A DNA stretch of 64,000 nt from Diogma glabrata (Eukaryota; Arthropoda; Insecta; Diptera; Cylindrotomidae): positions 159,940,718 through 160,004,717 of the forward strand of contig OY856188.1 of NCBI GenBank assembly GCA_963693315.1. The letters are read 5' to 3'. The stretch's first letter is position 1, and each line of letters begins with the position of its first letter. Of the stretch, positions 1 to 11,989 are shown piece after piece. Below the pieces are notes generated by a model, which ran no database searches, was not told the origin of the DNA, and was given only the letters and a program-made list of their open reading frames with translations. Made by a program: the position numbers and the translations under genes.

Positions 1-1258
1 ACGAAAAAAATCAATTTTTCTGTGCCTATGGTCTGGAAATATAAAAACTCTACAACACAACTTTATGTAAATTATTTTTGACAGTCTGTTCTTCTACGTC
101 CAATGAATACTTGGCCAAAGCGAATTTTATTCGCACTTGACCGACTGTTTTTTAATTTACCTCGAGATACAAAGACACTTCAAAACTGTATTGAAATTTT
201 TGTACAAATGCTTTAAATTTGAGAACACCAGGACTATCAAAATCAAACATTTACTAATAATAATAAGTGATAACTAATATCATTCATTTGATTATCAACC
301 ACAAACAAACAAAACTTTACCTCTAATTCAGCTTCTATCTTTTCGGTTGCATTTTTTTTAAATTAGAAATTTTTAATGCAAATCTTAATTATTTTTAAAA
401 AAAATCAATTTCTTGTAATAAATTATTTACAAAAAATAACATTTGAAATATTTTTTTAAATTGTGTCAAGATGATATTTCTTTTTTAAAATGAGAATGAA
501 CACAAAAATAATAATAAAATAATAATAATAAATATTTTACAATCAAGTTCTTATAGTTTTAAAAATTTCTGTCTAATATTATTAGAAATGAATTTTTTTT
601 TTATTTTTTTACAATTCGCACAATTTACAAAATATCACTTAACTTTAGTAATTTCTACTTTAAATTTTGTTAAGGATTATCACAAATATTTATATCTTAT
701 ATTAAAGTAAATCTTCAAATAATTTAGTGAACTTAAACCCTTAAACACTTTTTCAATACTTTTCGTTTTAACATCCAGACAGTTTTAATTCACATTCTTT
801 TTCAAAGCAAATATAAAATACTTCCTCGTTCTTTTATTCAAGCGACACAAATAACACAACAGAAGTGAAATTGAAGCAATTAATACAATTTTCATTCAAC
901 TTATATAAATATATTTGTTATATTATTAAACATACTTGATTTTCAAAATACATATAAGCAAATACCTATACGCATAGATTTATTTTTATAAATAAGACAT
1001 TTTAGTTCTTACAAATACAATTAAAATTTATACGACTGCCTAGTGAGTAAACCTTTTGTTTTTGTCAATTATTGAGACACCTTGACACAAAGTATTTAAA
1101 TGAAAATTTTAAGAAAATTTGTTTCAATATAATTAAGGATAACCAAATAACCTTAAACATATCATACCACAAATACCAATTTGAAAGCTTTTGAGTATTT
1201 TACAATATTTGGCAGTAAAGATTTGTCAATTAAGTAGCTTTATAGAGCTTTATCCCAA
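1..1258. other. AT-rich DNA, no gene seen
   Basis: This stretch is very AT-rich with homopolymer and ATAA runs. I see no coding similarity, splice structure or clear repeat in it. Confidence 0.6.
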
Positions 1259-1344
1259 TAGGGATTGCAATGCCGGGGTTAGCGTTTTGTAGCTCTCTGG
1301 ATCACGGAATTCATAAAGCGCTAATCCCGGGATTGCAATCCCTA
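1259..1344. repeat. Short inverted-repeat remnant (TAGGGATTGCAAT ends)
   Basis: The block starts TAGGGATTGCAAT and ends with its reverse complement ATTGCAATCCCTA. The same termini bound the much larger hAT-like element at 23017-24632, so this is probably a tiny internally deleted relative. No matching 8-bp flanking duplication is visible, so the boundaries are less certain than for the large copy. Confidence 0.55.
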
Positions 1345-2713
1345 AATTCCAGTCATCAAATACTCCTCTGGTGGTTTGTACAATTATATGAATGTTTTAC
1401 ACGTATTTTAATGCAAGTCTCATGTCACAATTCTTCAAATATCATGAACTTACAAAATTTCCTTTAAAAGTTATCATTTAGAATTTCAGTCACCGATCCC
1501 GTTTGCTGAAAATAGTTCTGATAGCCAATTTAACAGAAAAAATTAAAGAATAGATTCAATAAAACCTAAAAGTTTTCAGTAAAGTTCGAATGTTAATAGC
1601 TAACCATACACTAAAGGAATTGTTGCCGGACTTGGTCCGTCCTTCAAAGTCAGTCTATTAGCTAACCATACACAAACCAATTTTTCTTCCGGATTTGTTC
1701 GCAAACTTGGTACGTCCTTCAAAAAATCCGTCAATTAAAGGAGAACACATCCGCAGAGCAAGTTCGTGGACTTGTCCGTCGGATCTCTCCACTAACGATC
1801 GGACCGACAGCCAAAGCGGTTCAGCGTGTAATGATATTTTTTTAGTTAAATATCAATCTTAGATTGATTATAAATCGTCGGACATCGAAAATTTTATAAA
1901 AGCAAAACCATACAAATAATGCACCTAAGCACATTTCTTATTGTTTTTTTATATTTCGCTCCAAATATTCATAAATTTTCAAACATCAGCCTCAAAAATT
2001 TTAATTACATAATAATAATTTGTTATCCTAAAATAATAAAACTTAAATTTTATCCATTTAACCAGTTTTTTGTCCATTTATACTAGCTTCCCACCGCAGA
2101 AATTTACTATATAGTATAGCAAATATTTGATATTAGTTTGATTTCTCACCGTTCATATTATATTAAGATAATGTTTTGGTGGGCAACCAAACCTAACTTG
2201 ACACTATAATAAAATTGATATATCAAAATACCGTACTGTCAATTTTATATTTGATATTAGCGTTATAGTTTTTAAAATGAAATTTACAACCCAGAGAAGA
2301 TCAAACTAGATTTAGACCAGCCCTGCCACTATTTTTGAACAGCATAAAATACATTTAAGTTTTATTCTACAACGTCTTTTTAAATAATTCTCTCACGAAA
2401 ACCCAACATCTACGTTGACTACGTTGTTTTGTCTTATTCCTTTATAATGTTATACAACATATCCATATTATAATCAACAATTAATAAATACACTTTAATT
2501 TATTAAAGATCAGAAATCAATCTTACAAGCTAAAAATCGCAAGAAAACAAAATGTTTACAAATTCCATAAAATGACATTTCACCTATAAAATAATAATTA
2601 CGTTTCACACCGTCGATTTTATACTTTATTTGATAAGTATTATATTTACTAGCTAGCAAATCCTACTATCCTACGGATCCTACTATCTATGATATCAGAA
2701 TGGCGAAAATTTT
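1345..2713. other. AT-rich DNA with short local repeats
   Basis: No gene is recognisable. At about 1597-1675 the phrase 'gctaaccatacac' occurs twice, each time followed by a C/G-richer stretch containing 'gtccgtccttcaaa', which suggests a small degraded repeat reaching to about 1815. The rest shows nothing I can name. Confidence 0.5.
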
Positions 2714-2758
2714 ACATCTGAGGTAATTATACACGCGATGTATATTTACCTCAGATGT
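2714..2758. repeat. Near-perfect 45-bp hairpin
   Basis: Left arm ACATCTGAGGTAATTATACA and right arm TGTATATTTACCTCAGATGT pair along 20 positions with one mismatch around a five-base loop (CGCGA). The loop is small for a typical animal pre-miRNA, so this is more likely the core of a tiny palindromic element than an RNA gene. Confidence 0.7.
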
Positions 2759-2836
2759 CACTAAACTGTCATGAATTTTCGAGACCACAACTAAACCTAA
2801 AGTAGTCATGCACGGAATACCGTTGATTTACATCCT

Positions 2837-3640
2837 ATGCATGTTCTAAACCCCTTGCTTATATGTGTGATGTCTTTAAAAAGATTAGTGGTAGTTAAGA
2901 ATGCTATTCGGTCTTCAGTTATTCTACTCTATTTTATTATTGCCGTTATTACGTGTACATATCTTGAATTCAACATTATAAGTGTTGTTTACGTTAAATG
3001 TTTCCATCTTTTTAGGCATCATCGATCGATTATGTTTTCTTTTAAAAACTTTATCATCTTATCTTTGTTGGTAAATATAGTATCATACATTTAGTTTTTA
3101 CTGTTGAATTTTTGATGAATTTATTCCAGCTCATTTTATTTGTATTTTGGATTTCTGTTCATAACTTATTTGTACACTGAAAAAAACGTGTCCTATTTCC
3201 AATCGAAATGCAATTGTCTCAACCTCAACGTGCGGTCACATATGGCGAATCAAACTACGAAGTTGCTTCAACAACTCTACAATTATAAATCGATGAAGTT
3301 GAGACAATCACACGAAGTATTTATGTGAAAATAAAATATTGTTCAATTAATCTCAAATACTTAAACTTTAAAATGAAAAATTCATGATATAAGTCCAAAG
3401 AAAATTTTTTTTAGGGAAATAGTTATTATCTTTATTCAACTACTGTTATATTGGATATAACACTTTATATTTTAAATAAACCTCATTCTGTGGTTAGGAA
3501 AATGTTATCGTGTAAATTTCCCAATCACAGGGAAATTGATTGCAAAGAATTTTTCTTTGAGATGAGGTTGTCATGAACATCAATTTTTTTTTTAGTGTAT
3601 ATTTTTTAAAGTCTCGTTTATATGTTTTTGTGCTATACAA
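2837..3640. other. Unannotated AT-rich DNA
   Basis: Short open frames occur here but none resembles a known protein. At 3213-3310 the ends 'TTGTCTCAACCTCA' and 'TGAAGTTGAGACAA' are inverted relative to each other, hinting at a ~100-bp palindromic element. Confidence 0.4.
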
Positions 3641-3644
3641 TATA

Positions 3645-3955
3645 GTATCTTTCGATCGAAAATCGTTGCATAGAAAAGTATCAATAAATCGAATAATAAA
3701 AATCATACGATCGAAAAATCAAGCAACCGAAAATCACAACATCGAAATATCATATCACCGAAAGTTCACACTGTCGAAAAGTCATTGCACCGAAAGATCG
3801 TTGCACGAATTTTTTTCGATGTACTGAAAATATCATATCATCGAAAGATCATATCATTGAAATTCATAAAATCGAAAAAATAAAATTATCGAAACATCAT
3901 AAGATCGAAATGAATAATTCATTACATCGAAAAATCATATAATCGTAAAACAGGT
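3645..3955. repeat. Degenerate minisatellite, ATCGAAA-type units
   Basis: Roughly two dozen imperfect short units of the form 'tcgaaa(g)atcatatca' follow each other, with variation in the A/T-rich half and strong conservation of the TCGAAA core. The same unit on the opposite strand (TTTCGAT, ATGATATTTCG) recurs at 21840-22025. It is not coding; the frame across it is an accident of the repeat. Confidence 0.75.
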
Positions 3956-4491
3956 ATACTCACAGATATAGATATTGTAAATTGGAATACCATAGCCGGC
4001 AGTATATTTTAGTAATTATATTAATTTGTATTGTATTTCTATTCCATTGGTAGTGTTTCAGGTTTTTGGTATAATTTTAGAGTGTGCAGAGGACCTGGAA
4101 CTTTCATATATTCGGAATATAATTTGGTGTCAAGAACAAATCGTTTTTATTTTCGTTTATAAAATAATTGTTTGACAATTTGATATTTTTATGAGGTATT
4201 CTTTCCGCATTTTTAAATTAATTTGGAAATGTTTGGTTTAAAAGAATTCAAAACAAAAAATATGGAGGGGCTGAAATTTCACAGCTCTGAGATATCAAGA
4301 CTTCGGTCTGGGTTAAGGATTTTGATACAGTTTTCGGCAAAAAACTTTTATGAGGACATGGTTTTTAGTGTTGGGCAGCGATGTATATTAAACATAACTC
4401 TTTGTTAAAGTACAAGTATTTTTTATCTCTGTTTAGAAATTTATTACAAAACTAATACGAAACATCAATACGTTGCCGGAAAATTATAACA
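3956..4491. other. No feature seen
   Basis: AT-rich DNA between the minisatellite and the following inverted-repeat element. A 61-codon frame at 4223-4408 has no recognisable domain. Confidence 0.4.
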
Positions 4492-4671
4492 GTACGTCTA
4501 TTCCTGCATTTCCCTGGGAATTGGGAATTGAGAAAAATGTGCAATAAATGAAATAAAGAAAATTTTCTAATACGAAATTGCTATTTCCCGCGGCACGGAA
4601 TACTAGTTATGAAAAAATTGCCGTAATTTATTTCTCAATTCCTATTTCACGATGTACAGGAATAGGGCTAC
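4492..4671. mobile_element. Short inverted-repeat element (MITE), copy 1
   Basis: The element begins GTACGTCTATTCCTG and ends CAGGAATAGGGCTAC, an imperfect terminal inverted repeat; 'gggaattgggaattgag' near the left is mirrored by 'ctcaattcctatttc' near the right. A second copy in the same orientation and of nearly equal length lies at 29311-29491. No coding capacity. Confidence 0.75.
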
Positions 4672-4764
4672 AGATCATAAATTAACATAATTTAGTGAAA
4701 AGATGATACACTCAGCAAACTACTCAAAAACCTCTCCATTTAACGTTTCGGGAAAATATTACAA

Positions 4765-5190
4765 AATCACAAATTCATATTTCTTTCAAAATTCCAAAAA
4801 TATTGTAAAAATTAAATAAAATAAAATTTTTTCAACATTCCAAAAATATTCTAAAAATTAGAATAAAATCAAATATTTAAACTTTTTCTAAATTCCAATA
4901 ATATTAGAAAAATTCTTAAAAATTCAACTGTTTCCAAAATTCTAAAAATATTGCAAAAATCATTACAAAATCAAGAATTGAAACTTTTTTCAAAATTCCA
5001 AAAATTATGATAAAATCAAAAATTAAAAATTTTTCAAAATTCCAAAAATATTCCAAAAATTCTTACAAAATCAAAAATTAAAACTTTTTCCAAAATTCTA
5101 AAAATATTGCAAAAATTATTACAAAATCAAAAATACACTCTTTTTTGAAAATTCCAAAAATATTTCAAAAACTATAACAAATTCAAAAAT
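4765..5190. repeat. Tandem AT-rich repeat, about 55-65 bp unit
   Basis: Six or seven diverged copies follow one another, each containing 'aaattccaaaaatatt' then 'caaaaattattacaaaatc' then 'aaaactttttc'. It is a simple local tandem expansion without coding sense. Confidence 0.7.
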
Positions 5191-5239
5191 TTCCATGTCC
5201 AATTTCATTTTCAATTACATTTACGTCATAAAAACAGCT

Positions 5240-5620
5240 ACATTTTTTTTCCAAAAAATTGGTTAAAAAAATAAATGAAATCATTTTTTGAAACACCTGA
5301 CATTATTTTTTTGACAAACTTATAATGCCATAATTCTCTATAATAATAATAAAATTTCATATCATACAAATTTTATTTTTTTCCAAAAAATTGGGTAAAA
5401 AAGTAAATAAAAATCTTTCTTTTGACCCTCTTGACAACATTTTTTTGACAAACTTATAATGCCATAATTCTCTATAATAATAAATAATAAACTTTCATAT
5501 CAAACAAACAACTAATTTTGTTTTTTTCCAAAAAATTGGGTAAAAAAATAAATAAAAATCTATCTTTTGACACACTTGACAACATTTTTTTGACAAACTT
5601 ATAATGCAATAATCTAGATA
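5240..5620. repeat. Three tandem copies of a ~130-bp unit
   Basis: Each copy carries 'ttttccaaaaaattgg', then 'aaaaataaataaaaatc', then 'cttgacaacattttttt', then 'gacaaacttataatgc'. Copies start near 5246, 5379 and 5520; the third merges into unrelated sequence after 5610. Confidence 0.75.
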
Positions 5621-6267
5621 TTGGTGTCACATACCAATACCGACCATCAAGATTTCTCCAAATTCAATGTTTCTACTCGTAATCACTTAAAATGAACGTT
5701 TTTTAAGCAAAAAATATGCAAATTTCCTTGTTTTGATACACTTGACGATTTTTTGACACACTTCCGGTACAGTTATCAAACACATCGTCCTTTCAGCTCT
5801 TTCCATTGAGTAAACCTCTTTTTAGAAAAAAAAAATTTTGAAATCCGTCCAACGGTTTTCTAGATTTCGTCGGTTGTGACGGACGGCCGGACAGACGGAC
5901 GGACGGCCGACAGACAGACATACATTTTTTTTTTTGCTTTTTTAGAATCAGTAGGTCCTAAAACGTCGAGAAATGCCAAAAAAGTGGGGGTAAGAATTTC
6001 ACATTGAAAGCTCATTAAAGTAATATGTACTTAGGTCTTTCAGACCGAAAAGTAATTGATGTTAAATATGTTTTTATTAGTATATTTTAATGATGGTTGT
6101 TGTATATTTTAATGATGGTATATTTTAATGATTGTTGGTGATGGACTTTTAAATTTGCAAAAATAGCGTATTGAAATATTTATAAAAGATCTAATTAATT
6201 TATAAATTAATAAATTTTGTTTTATTCGTTTATATTTGTTTTAAATTTAAATTTTTTCATTATATTT
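5621..6267. repeat. GGAC/GACA-rich patch in otherwise plain DNA
   Basis: At 5870-5925 the AT-rich background is broken by a strand-biased run of GGAC and GACA tetramers (for example GACGGACGGCCGGACAGACG). It follows the phrase 'ccgtccaacggttttctag', and looks like part of a dispersed insect repeat. The rest, including 6080-6130 where 'tattttaatgatggt' is repeated, holds no gene. Confidence 0.5.
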
Positions 6268-6519
6268 CTGTAGGTGGGAGGTAAACTACACTAAGTCACA
6301 TTTTTAAAATTTTACAGGAAAGCCAAAAAACTGTTTGAAAATGGACTATTTACTATGGATTTGGACTATTTAAAATTGTTCTATCTCGAAAACTACACTA
6401 GTTTAGTTAGGACTCAGTGCTATTAACCTCTCGGTAGAGAACAAAATCCTGATTCTAACAGTATAAAAAAACGTATTTTGAAAAAATTGGACTTGGTGTA
6501 GTTTACCTCCCACCTACAG
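6268..6519. mobile_element. 252-bp MITE with 23-bp terminal inverted repeats
   Basis: The left end CTGTAGGTGGGAGGTAAACT is exactly mirrored by AGTTTACCTCCCACCTACAG at the right end, and pairing continues a few bases inward (ACAC/GTGT). The interior has no long open frame. ATTT flanks both sides and may be a short target duplication. Confidence 0.85.
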
Positions 6520-6708
6520 ATTTTAATTCTAATAAATTCGTTTCAGAGTTTTTTTTTATTTATTAGGAGTTATTTTATTAAATGTTAATTATATTATTGA
6601 ATATAAATAAAACAAAAAAATTGCTTCTTCAAAATGGAACAATTCGTAGTTTTATAAAAATTGTCGCTAATAAAACGTTAATTTTTTAAATTTTTTTGGT
6701 TGATGTTA

Positions 6709-7187
6709 TGTCGTTTTTTTTTTGCCAGAGCAGAAAAAGTGATTTTTTTTTTCATAAAAAGAATATGAAAAAATTTGATCTAGGTGTATTGTAGTTGTGT
6801 TTGTGAACTGTCATTTAATGTTTTTGTAATTAATAGCATTTAATTAAATAATTTTTTATTAGTTTTTAATTTAAAACACGATTTAAACAAAGCATTTATT
6901 TAAACAATAACCTTTTCACTTTTTCACTTCACGCACAAACGGCGTCTTGTTTGTTTACTAATTTGACAGATGTGTAAATGCATTTATTTGTGTAACTTTA
7001 TTGTTTGTATTTACAACTTAATCTACCAAAACATTTAGATTCAGAAAAATATTTTCAGATCCAAAAAGAGCAATTTTTTGTACAAAAAGAATACGAAATG
7101 CAAAAAAAAGTGATCTGACAACTGCTTTTTTTGCTCTTAGATCACTTTTTTGTCAAAAAGAAAACAGTCAAAAAGAAAACAAAACTG
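6709..7187. mobile_element. Harbinger-like MITE, TTA target duplication, copy 1
   Basis: The element starts TGTCGTTTTTTTTTTGCCAG and is flanked by TTA on both sides (6706-6708 and 7188-7190). Its 3' end carries a duplicated 'gtcaaaaagaaaac'. A clearer copy in the opposite orientation is at 36934-37402. A 3-bp TTA/TWA duplication is typical of the PIF/Harbinger superfamily; the family assignment is inference because no transposase is present. Confidence 0.75.
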
Positions 7188-7338
7188 TTAGCAATGCCAA
7201 AAAATTGTACGAAAAAATGCACATTTTTTTTATTGACGTAAATCGAAAAAATTTGAATTTTTTGAGTGAATAAAACGTTTTTTGGTTTGTTCAACTTGTT
7301 TGATACACAATTCAATTTGTTTGATCAACAAGAATTAG

Positions 7339-9412
7339 GCCCATAGAATAACGGAAAAAGATATGGATTACGTGTTGTTGTCGGTTACAGGTCACAATTT
7401 TTTTTAATCTCTGGGGGAGGATACCCACATAATAGACCTGCCGAGTCCACTCGCCCGGAACCTGAGGACTGGAGTTATTCAACAAATTCGGCTGGAATTT
7501 TTTTTTGCTTCCTTGTAAGCGATATAACTCGTAAATGGTACACTTTAGGATACTGGTGACATAAAACGTTCTTGTTCCTTAAATATTTTTCTGTAACTTA
7601 AAATTTAAAAAAAAAATGTTTTTGTTTGTCTAAAAAACGATATTTTTCAATTGAATTTAGTTATTTGCAAATAATTGTTTAAATTATAATTGACCACTCT
7701 ATCTTGTAGCTGAAACATCAACGAAAAAAATAAGCTTTGGAACGTTTCATTCGGCTTAATAGTTTTTGCACAATTCCATTTTGCACTTATGTCTGAAAAA
7801 AAGTTGTTAACTTTGGGCAGGCCGCAAGGTCTGAGTTTCTGATTGCAATCTGCTTGACGGCAGTCGAAAGGGTGAAATGTCAGCTTTAATTAACAACTGT
7901 GTTGTCTATACCCATATTCAATATTAACAACAATTAGAGCGGTTCAAAAAAACTCCGAAAATTCCTTAGTTGCAAAATTAAATTTCTCTACGAATTTTCA
8001 ACTTAACGAGATGCGGTTTTAATATTTGCAAAGTGCTTAGAAAACCGAAGATTTAAAAAAAATAGACCTCCCTAACATTAGTCGGCACGAGTTATGACCC
8101 ATTTTTTTTTTTAAACCCCGATTGTGACCTCGATTTTGTATGAAATATATTGAAAGGAAAGGAGCCTTTTCTTCCAAAATGATGCTTTTGTGCTGACAAG
8201 ATGCTGGGTCTGTACCAACCGAACACGCGATTGGCTACTCTGACTGCTGCTAATAACATACTCTATGAAAAAGGAAAACGTACTGTAGTACACAACAGAC
8301 GTCCGAAGTAGTACACGTAACGACGCGATGTATAATTGAGTATTATTGTAATAAAATTAATTTAATGAAAAAGTAATGAACTACTTATGTGTAATGCTCT
8401 TTATAGTATAATTAATTACTTTTAAATTTTATTTTAAAACAATATAATACACAAATATTTTCAGAATGTAAAAAATAAAAGCAAAATGTACTGCTTCCAG
8501 GGACCCGAAAGAGAAAAAATCGTTTTTTCGGTAAAAAATTATGATTTATGCAATAAATGTTAATTTAACAACATAATAATAAAATTTTTGTTTAAAAATA
8601 TTATTAAGTTATTAAAAAAAAAATGGACCATAACTCCCACCCAGATCATGTTAGAGAGGTCTATTTTTTAAAATCTTCGGTTTTCTAAGCATTTTGCAAA
8701 TTTTAAAACCGCATCTCGTTAAGTTGAAAATTTGTTGAGAAATTTAATTTTGCAACTAAGGAATTTTCGCCGTTTTTTTGAACCGCTGTAATTGTTGTTA
8801 ATATTGAATATGGGTATGGGTAGGCAACACAATTGTTAATTAAAGTTGACATTTCAACCTTTCGATTCACGTCAAGTAGATTGCGATCGGATAAAAACTC
8901 AGACCTTGTGGCCTGTCCAAAGTTAACAACTTTTTTTCAGACATTAAGTGCAAAATTCGATTTTGCAAAAACTATTAAGCCGAATGAAACGTTCCAAAGC
9001 TTAATTTTTTCGTTGAGGTTTCAGCTACAAGATATAGGGGTCAATTATATTATAACAATTATTTGCAAATAACTAAATTCAATTGAAAAATATCGTTTTT
9101 TAGACATTTTTTCGCAGTTGTTCGCAAAAATTTGCAAATTTTTTTTTTTTTTTAAATTTTAAGTTATAGAAAAACATTTAAGGAACAAGAACGTTCCATG
9201 TCAACAGTATCCTAAAGTGCACCATTTACGAGTTATATCGCTTACAAGAAAGCAAAAAAAATTTTCCAGCCGAATTTGTTGAATAACTCTAGTCCCCAGG
9301 TTCCGAGCGAGTGGACTCGGCAGGTCCATTATGTGATTACCATCCTCCAGAGATGAAAAAAACTTCTGAGTTGTAACCGACAACAACACGTACAATCCGT
9401 AATTCTATGGGC
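7339..9412. mobile_element. 2.1-kb fold-back element with ~750-bp arms
   Basis: The left arm (about 7339-8085) is repeated as its reverse complement at about 8645-9412. Examples are 'gcccatagaat' with 'attctatgggc', and 'gagatgcggtttt' at 8009 with 'aaaaccgcatctc' at 8705. The ~560-bp centre (8086-8644) is unpaired. Short open frames in the arms show no recognisable domain. The arms differ at scattered positions, so the element is not brand new. No clear target duplication was seen. Confidence 0.85.
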
Positions 9413-9879
9413 TTCAATATAATTATTTTTTAATTACTAACATGAGAAATCGCCATTATTTGCTCAATTTGTCTAATGAGAAGTAATTTTTCTCACAATA
9501 CGTCAATAATAATAAAAAATTACCTAGGTTAATAATGACAAATTTTCTTTTATTTTTAATTGAAATGAACAAAAACAAAACAAACAAATGATAATCGCAT
9601 TCCCTTGTTTCATTTTATTAGTATGAAACTTAACTTCCATTATATTTTATGATATTTAAAAAATGATATGAAAAATGACTTATATCAAAACCTTATCAAA
9701 TCAAATTAAATGTGATAATTTGTGTTAGTAGTTAAAAAAATTATATATATATACCTAGGTTGAGAAGGTAAATATAGACCTCGAACATTATAAAAGTTCT
9801 CGGTCAGTAATAGCTGATTTCTCAACCTCGTTATATAATGTACTATTAATACTGAATGAAAAAACTCCTTATGGTTTAC
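9413..9879. other. AT-rich DNA with a small palindrome
   Basis: Nothing coding. At about 9758-9830 'aggttgagaaggt' and 'tctcaacct' form a short imperfect inverted repeat. Confidence 0.4.
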
Positions 9880-11277
9880 GAAGCTTCTTTCTTTTACAAA
9901 CCGAACAGAGAATTTGTTTTACAGGTTTTATATTGAAAAAAAAAGATATGCGTGTTCGAAGATTTTTCTTTTTGGGAAAATACAGCGGTTCTAAACTTCG
10001 AGAATTTTGTGATTTTTGGCTTGACGAGTTATCTTCAAATATTCATAACTTCGGTTTTATTAAAGATAAAAACCTCTAGTTTGTTTTATTTTAAAATTTA
10101 AAGTTAAAAGATGGTAGTTTACAAAAAAAACTAAAATTAATAAAAGTTATTAACAATTTGCTATTGTTATAAACAAATAAAATGTTCAAATCAGTCTGTA
10201 GTCATTGACCCACGAAATGAGTTTTTAGTATGATCATTGTATTCTACGTTTCATTTTTTATAAAAAAAAAGTATTTTTAATTAATGGAGAAATGATTTTT
10301 ACTGTTAGAAATAAATAAATTTATCGAGCGCGGAACGACAAAAAATTAGATATATGGGTCATTCTTTTACATACCGAACAGATTAGGAAAAAATGTGACT
10401 AAGACATTTTTGATTCAGCTGAAAATTTTTTTACGGGTTCTATATAAACAAAATGATGTACTTGTTCGGAGATTTTTTTCTTTTTTTTTAGGAGATATAG
10501 AGCGGATCTAAATTTCGAAAATTTTGTGATTTTTGGCTTGAAGACTTATTTTCAAAGATTCATAACTTCGGTTCTGGTAGATATAGACACTTTTTGTCTG
10601 TTTTATTTTAAAGTATAAAGATGAAATTTAAAAAAAAACTGTTATTTATAAAAATTATTAACAAATTCCTGTTGTTATAAACAAATGAAATGTTAAGATT
10701 AATTTTTAGTCATTATCTAACAAAAATAAAGAATGCTTAGTATGACCATTGTATTCTACGTTCAATTTTCAATAAGAAACGTATATTTAATTAATGGAGG
10801 AATGAGTTTTACTGTTAGAAATAAACTAATTTATCGAGCGCGAGACGATAAAAAAATTTATAAATTTTTGTCGTCCGGCGCTGGAAAAATTAAATTAAAT
10901 TATAATTAAATTAAATTATAATTAAATTAACTAAAGATCAATTTGAACATTTTATTTGTTTATAACAACAGGAATTTGATAATAACTTTTATTAATTTTA
11001 ACTTTTTTTGTTACCTACCATCTTTTAACTTTAAAATAAAATAAACTAGAGGTTTCTATCTTTAATAAAACCGAAGTTATGAATATTTGAAAATAACTCG
11101 TCAACCCAAAATTCATGAAATTCTCGAAATTTAGAGTCGCTATATTTTCCAAAAAAAAAAAATCCTCGAACACGTAGGTATATGTTTTTTTTCGATAAAA
11201 CCCATCAAAAAAATTTCAGCCAAATCAAAATGTGTCGATCAGAAAGGTTTTCGGTTTGTAAAAGAATAACCCATATA
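9880..11277. repeat. Direct plus inverted copies of a ~460-bp unit
   Basis: One unit at about 9880-10340 is followed by a direct copy at about 10352-10868. An inverted, shorter copy follows at about 10925-11277. Shared landmarks are 'cataacttcggtt', 'gttataaacaaat' and 'tttatcgagcgcg'. The second and third units form a fold-back whose ends, ATATATGGGTCATTCTTTTAC and its complement, lie at 10350 and 11277. No protein is encoded. Confidence 0.8.
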
Positions 11278-11989
11278 TGTACGCAATTTTAAAGCTATGC
11301 TTTCATCTTCTGTAGTATATAAAAATTAAAAACTAAATTTTGAAGTAATAATACATTCCATAATATAGATATCGGTGGATTAGTAATATAAAATCCATTA
11401 AAATTAATAATCTAATTACAAAAATAAAAAATAAAATACAAGAATGAATCTAATAAATCAAAAATACCATTAGAGAAAATTTAAAAAATGGTAAAGATTT
11501 TGAAAAAAGAAAAATAATACTAAATAATAACCATTTTAATAGTGCGTTCAAAATGGGTAGAAACCCTTACTCAATAAATATATTAGGACGTAGATGATAT
11601 ATTTATTACATGTTGTTATGCGGTCCTTTAAATATTAAGTTAAATAATTGGGATTTGATGTTTCTTTCCTTACTGTTCATCAGAATAATGTGATTAAATT
11701 TATTTCCTTTTTCAATGAAAAAATATTCGTACGTCTGTGTAGGTGTTTTGGGTTGTTAAACTATTATGATTTTATCATTTCGTCTTGGGACTCCAACCAC
11801 ACCTCGGGTGGACAACATACAATTCCTTGGTGTAGCACTATTCTGATGGACCATGGTTTAAGTCGAAAAATTCACCATTTGAAGAACAAATGTTTCTAGA
11901 TTTCATTATCATAATTCATAACTCACAAATTACAATTAAATCGTTTGGTTTAACATTTCTTATGAGTCATTTAATAGTCAATTTAAAAC
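11278..11989. other. No feature seen
   Basis: AT-rich DNA. An 83-codon frame at 11648-11899 has no domain, signal or splice context that I recognise. Confidence 0.45.

Noticed and set aside
2714..2758. Possible microRNA precursor
   Set aside because: The stem is only 20 bp and the loop five bases, too compact for a typical animal precursor; a tiny palindrome is likelier.
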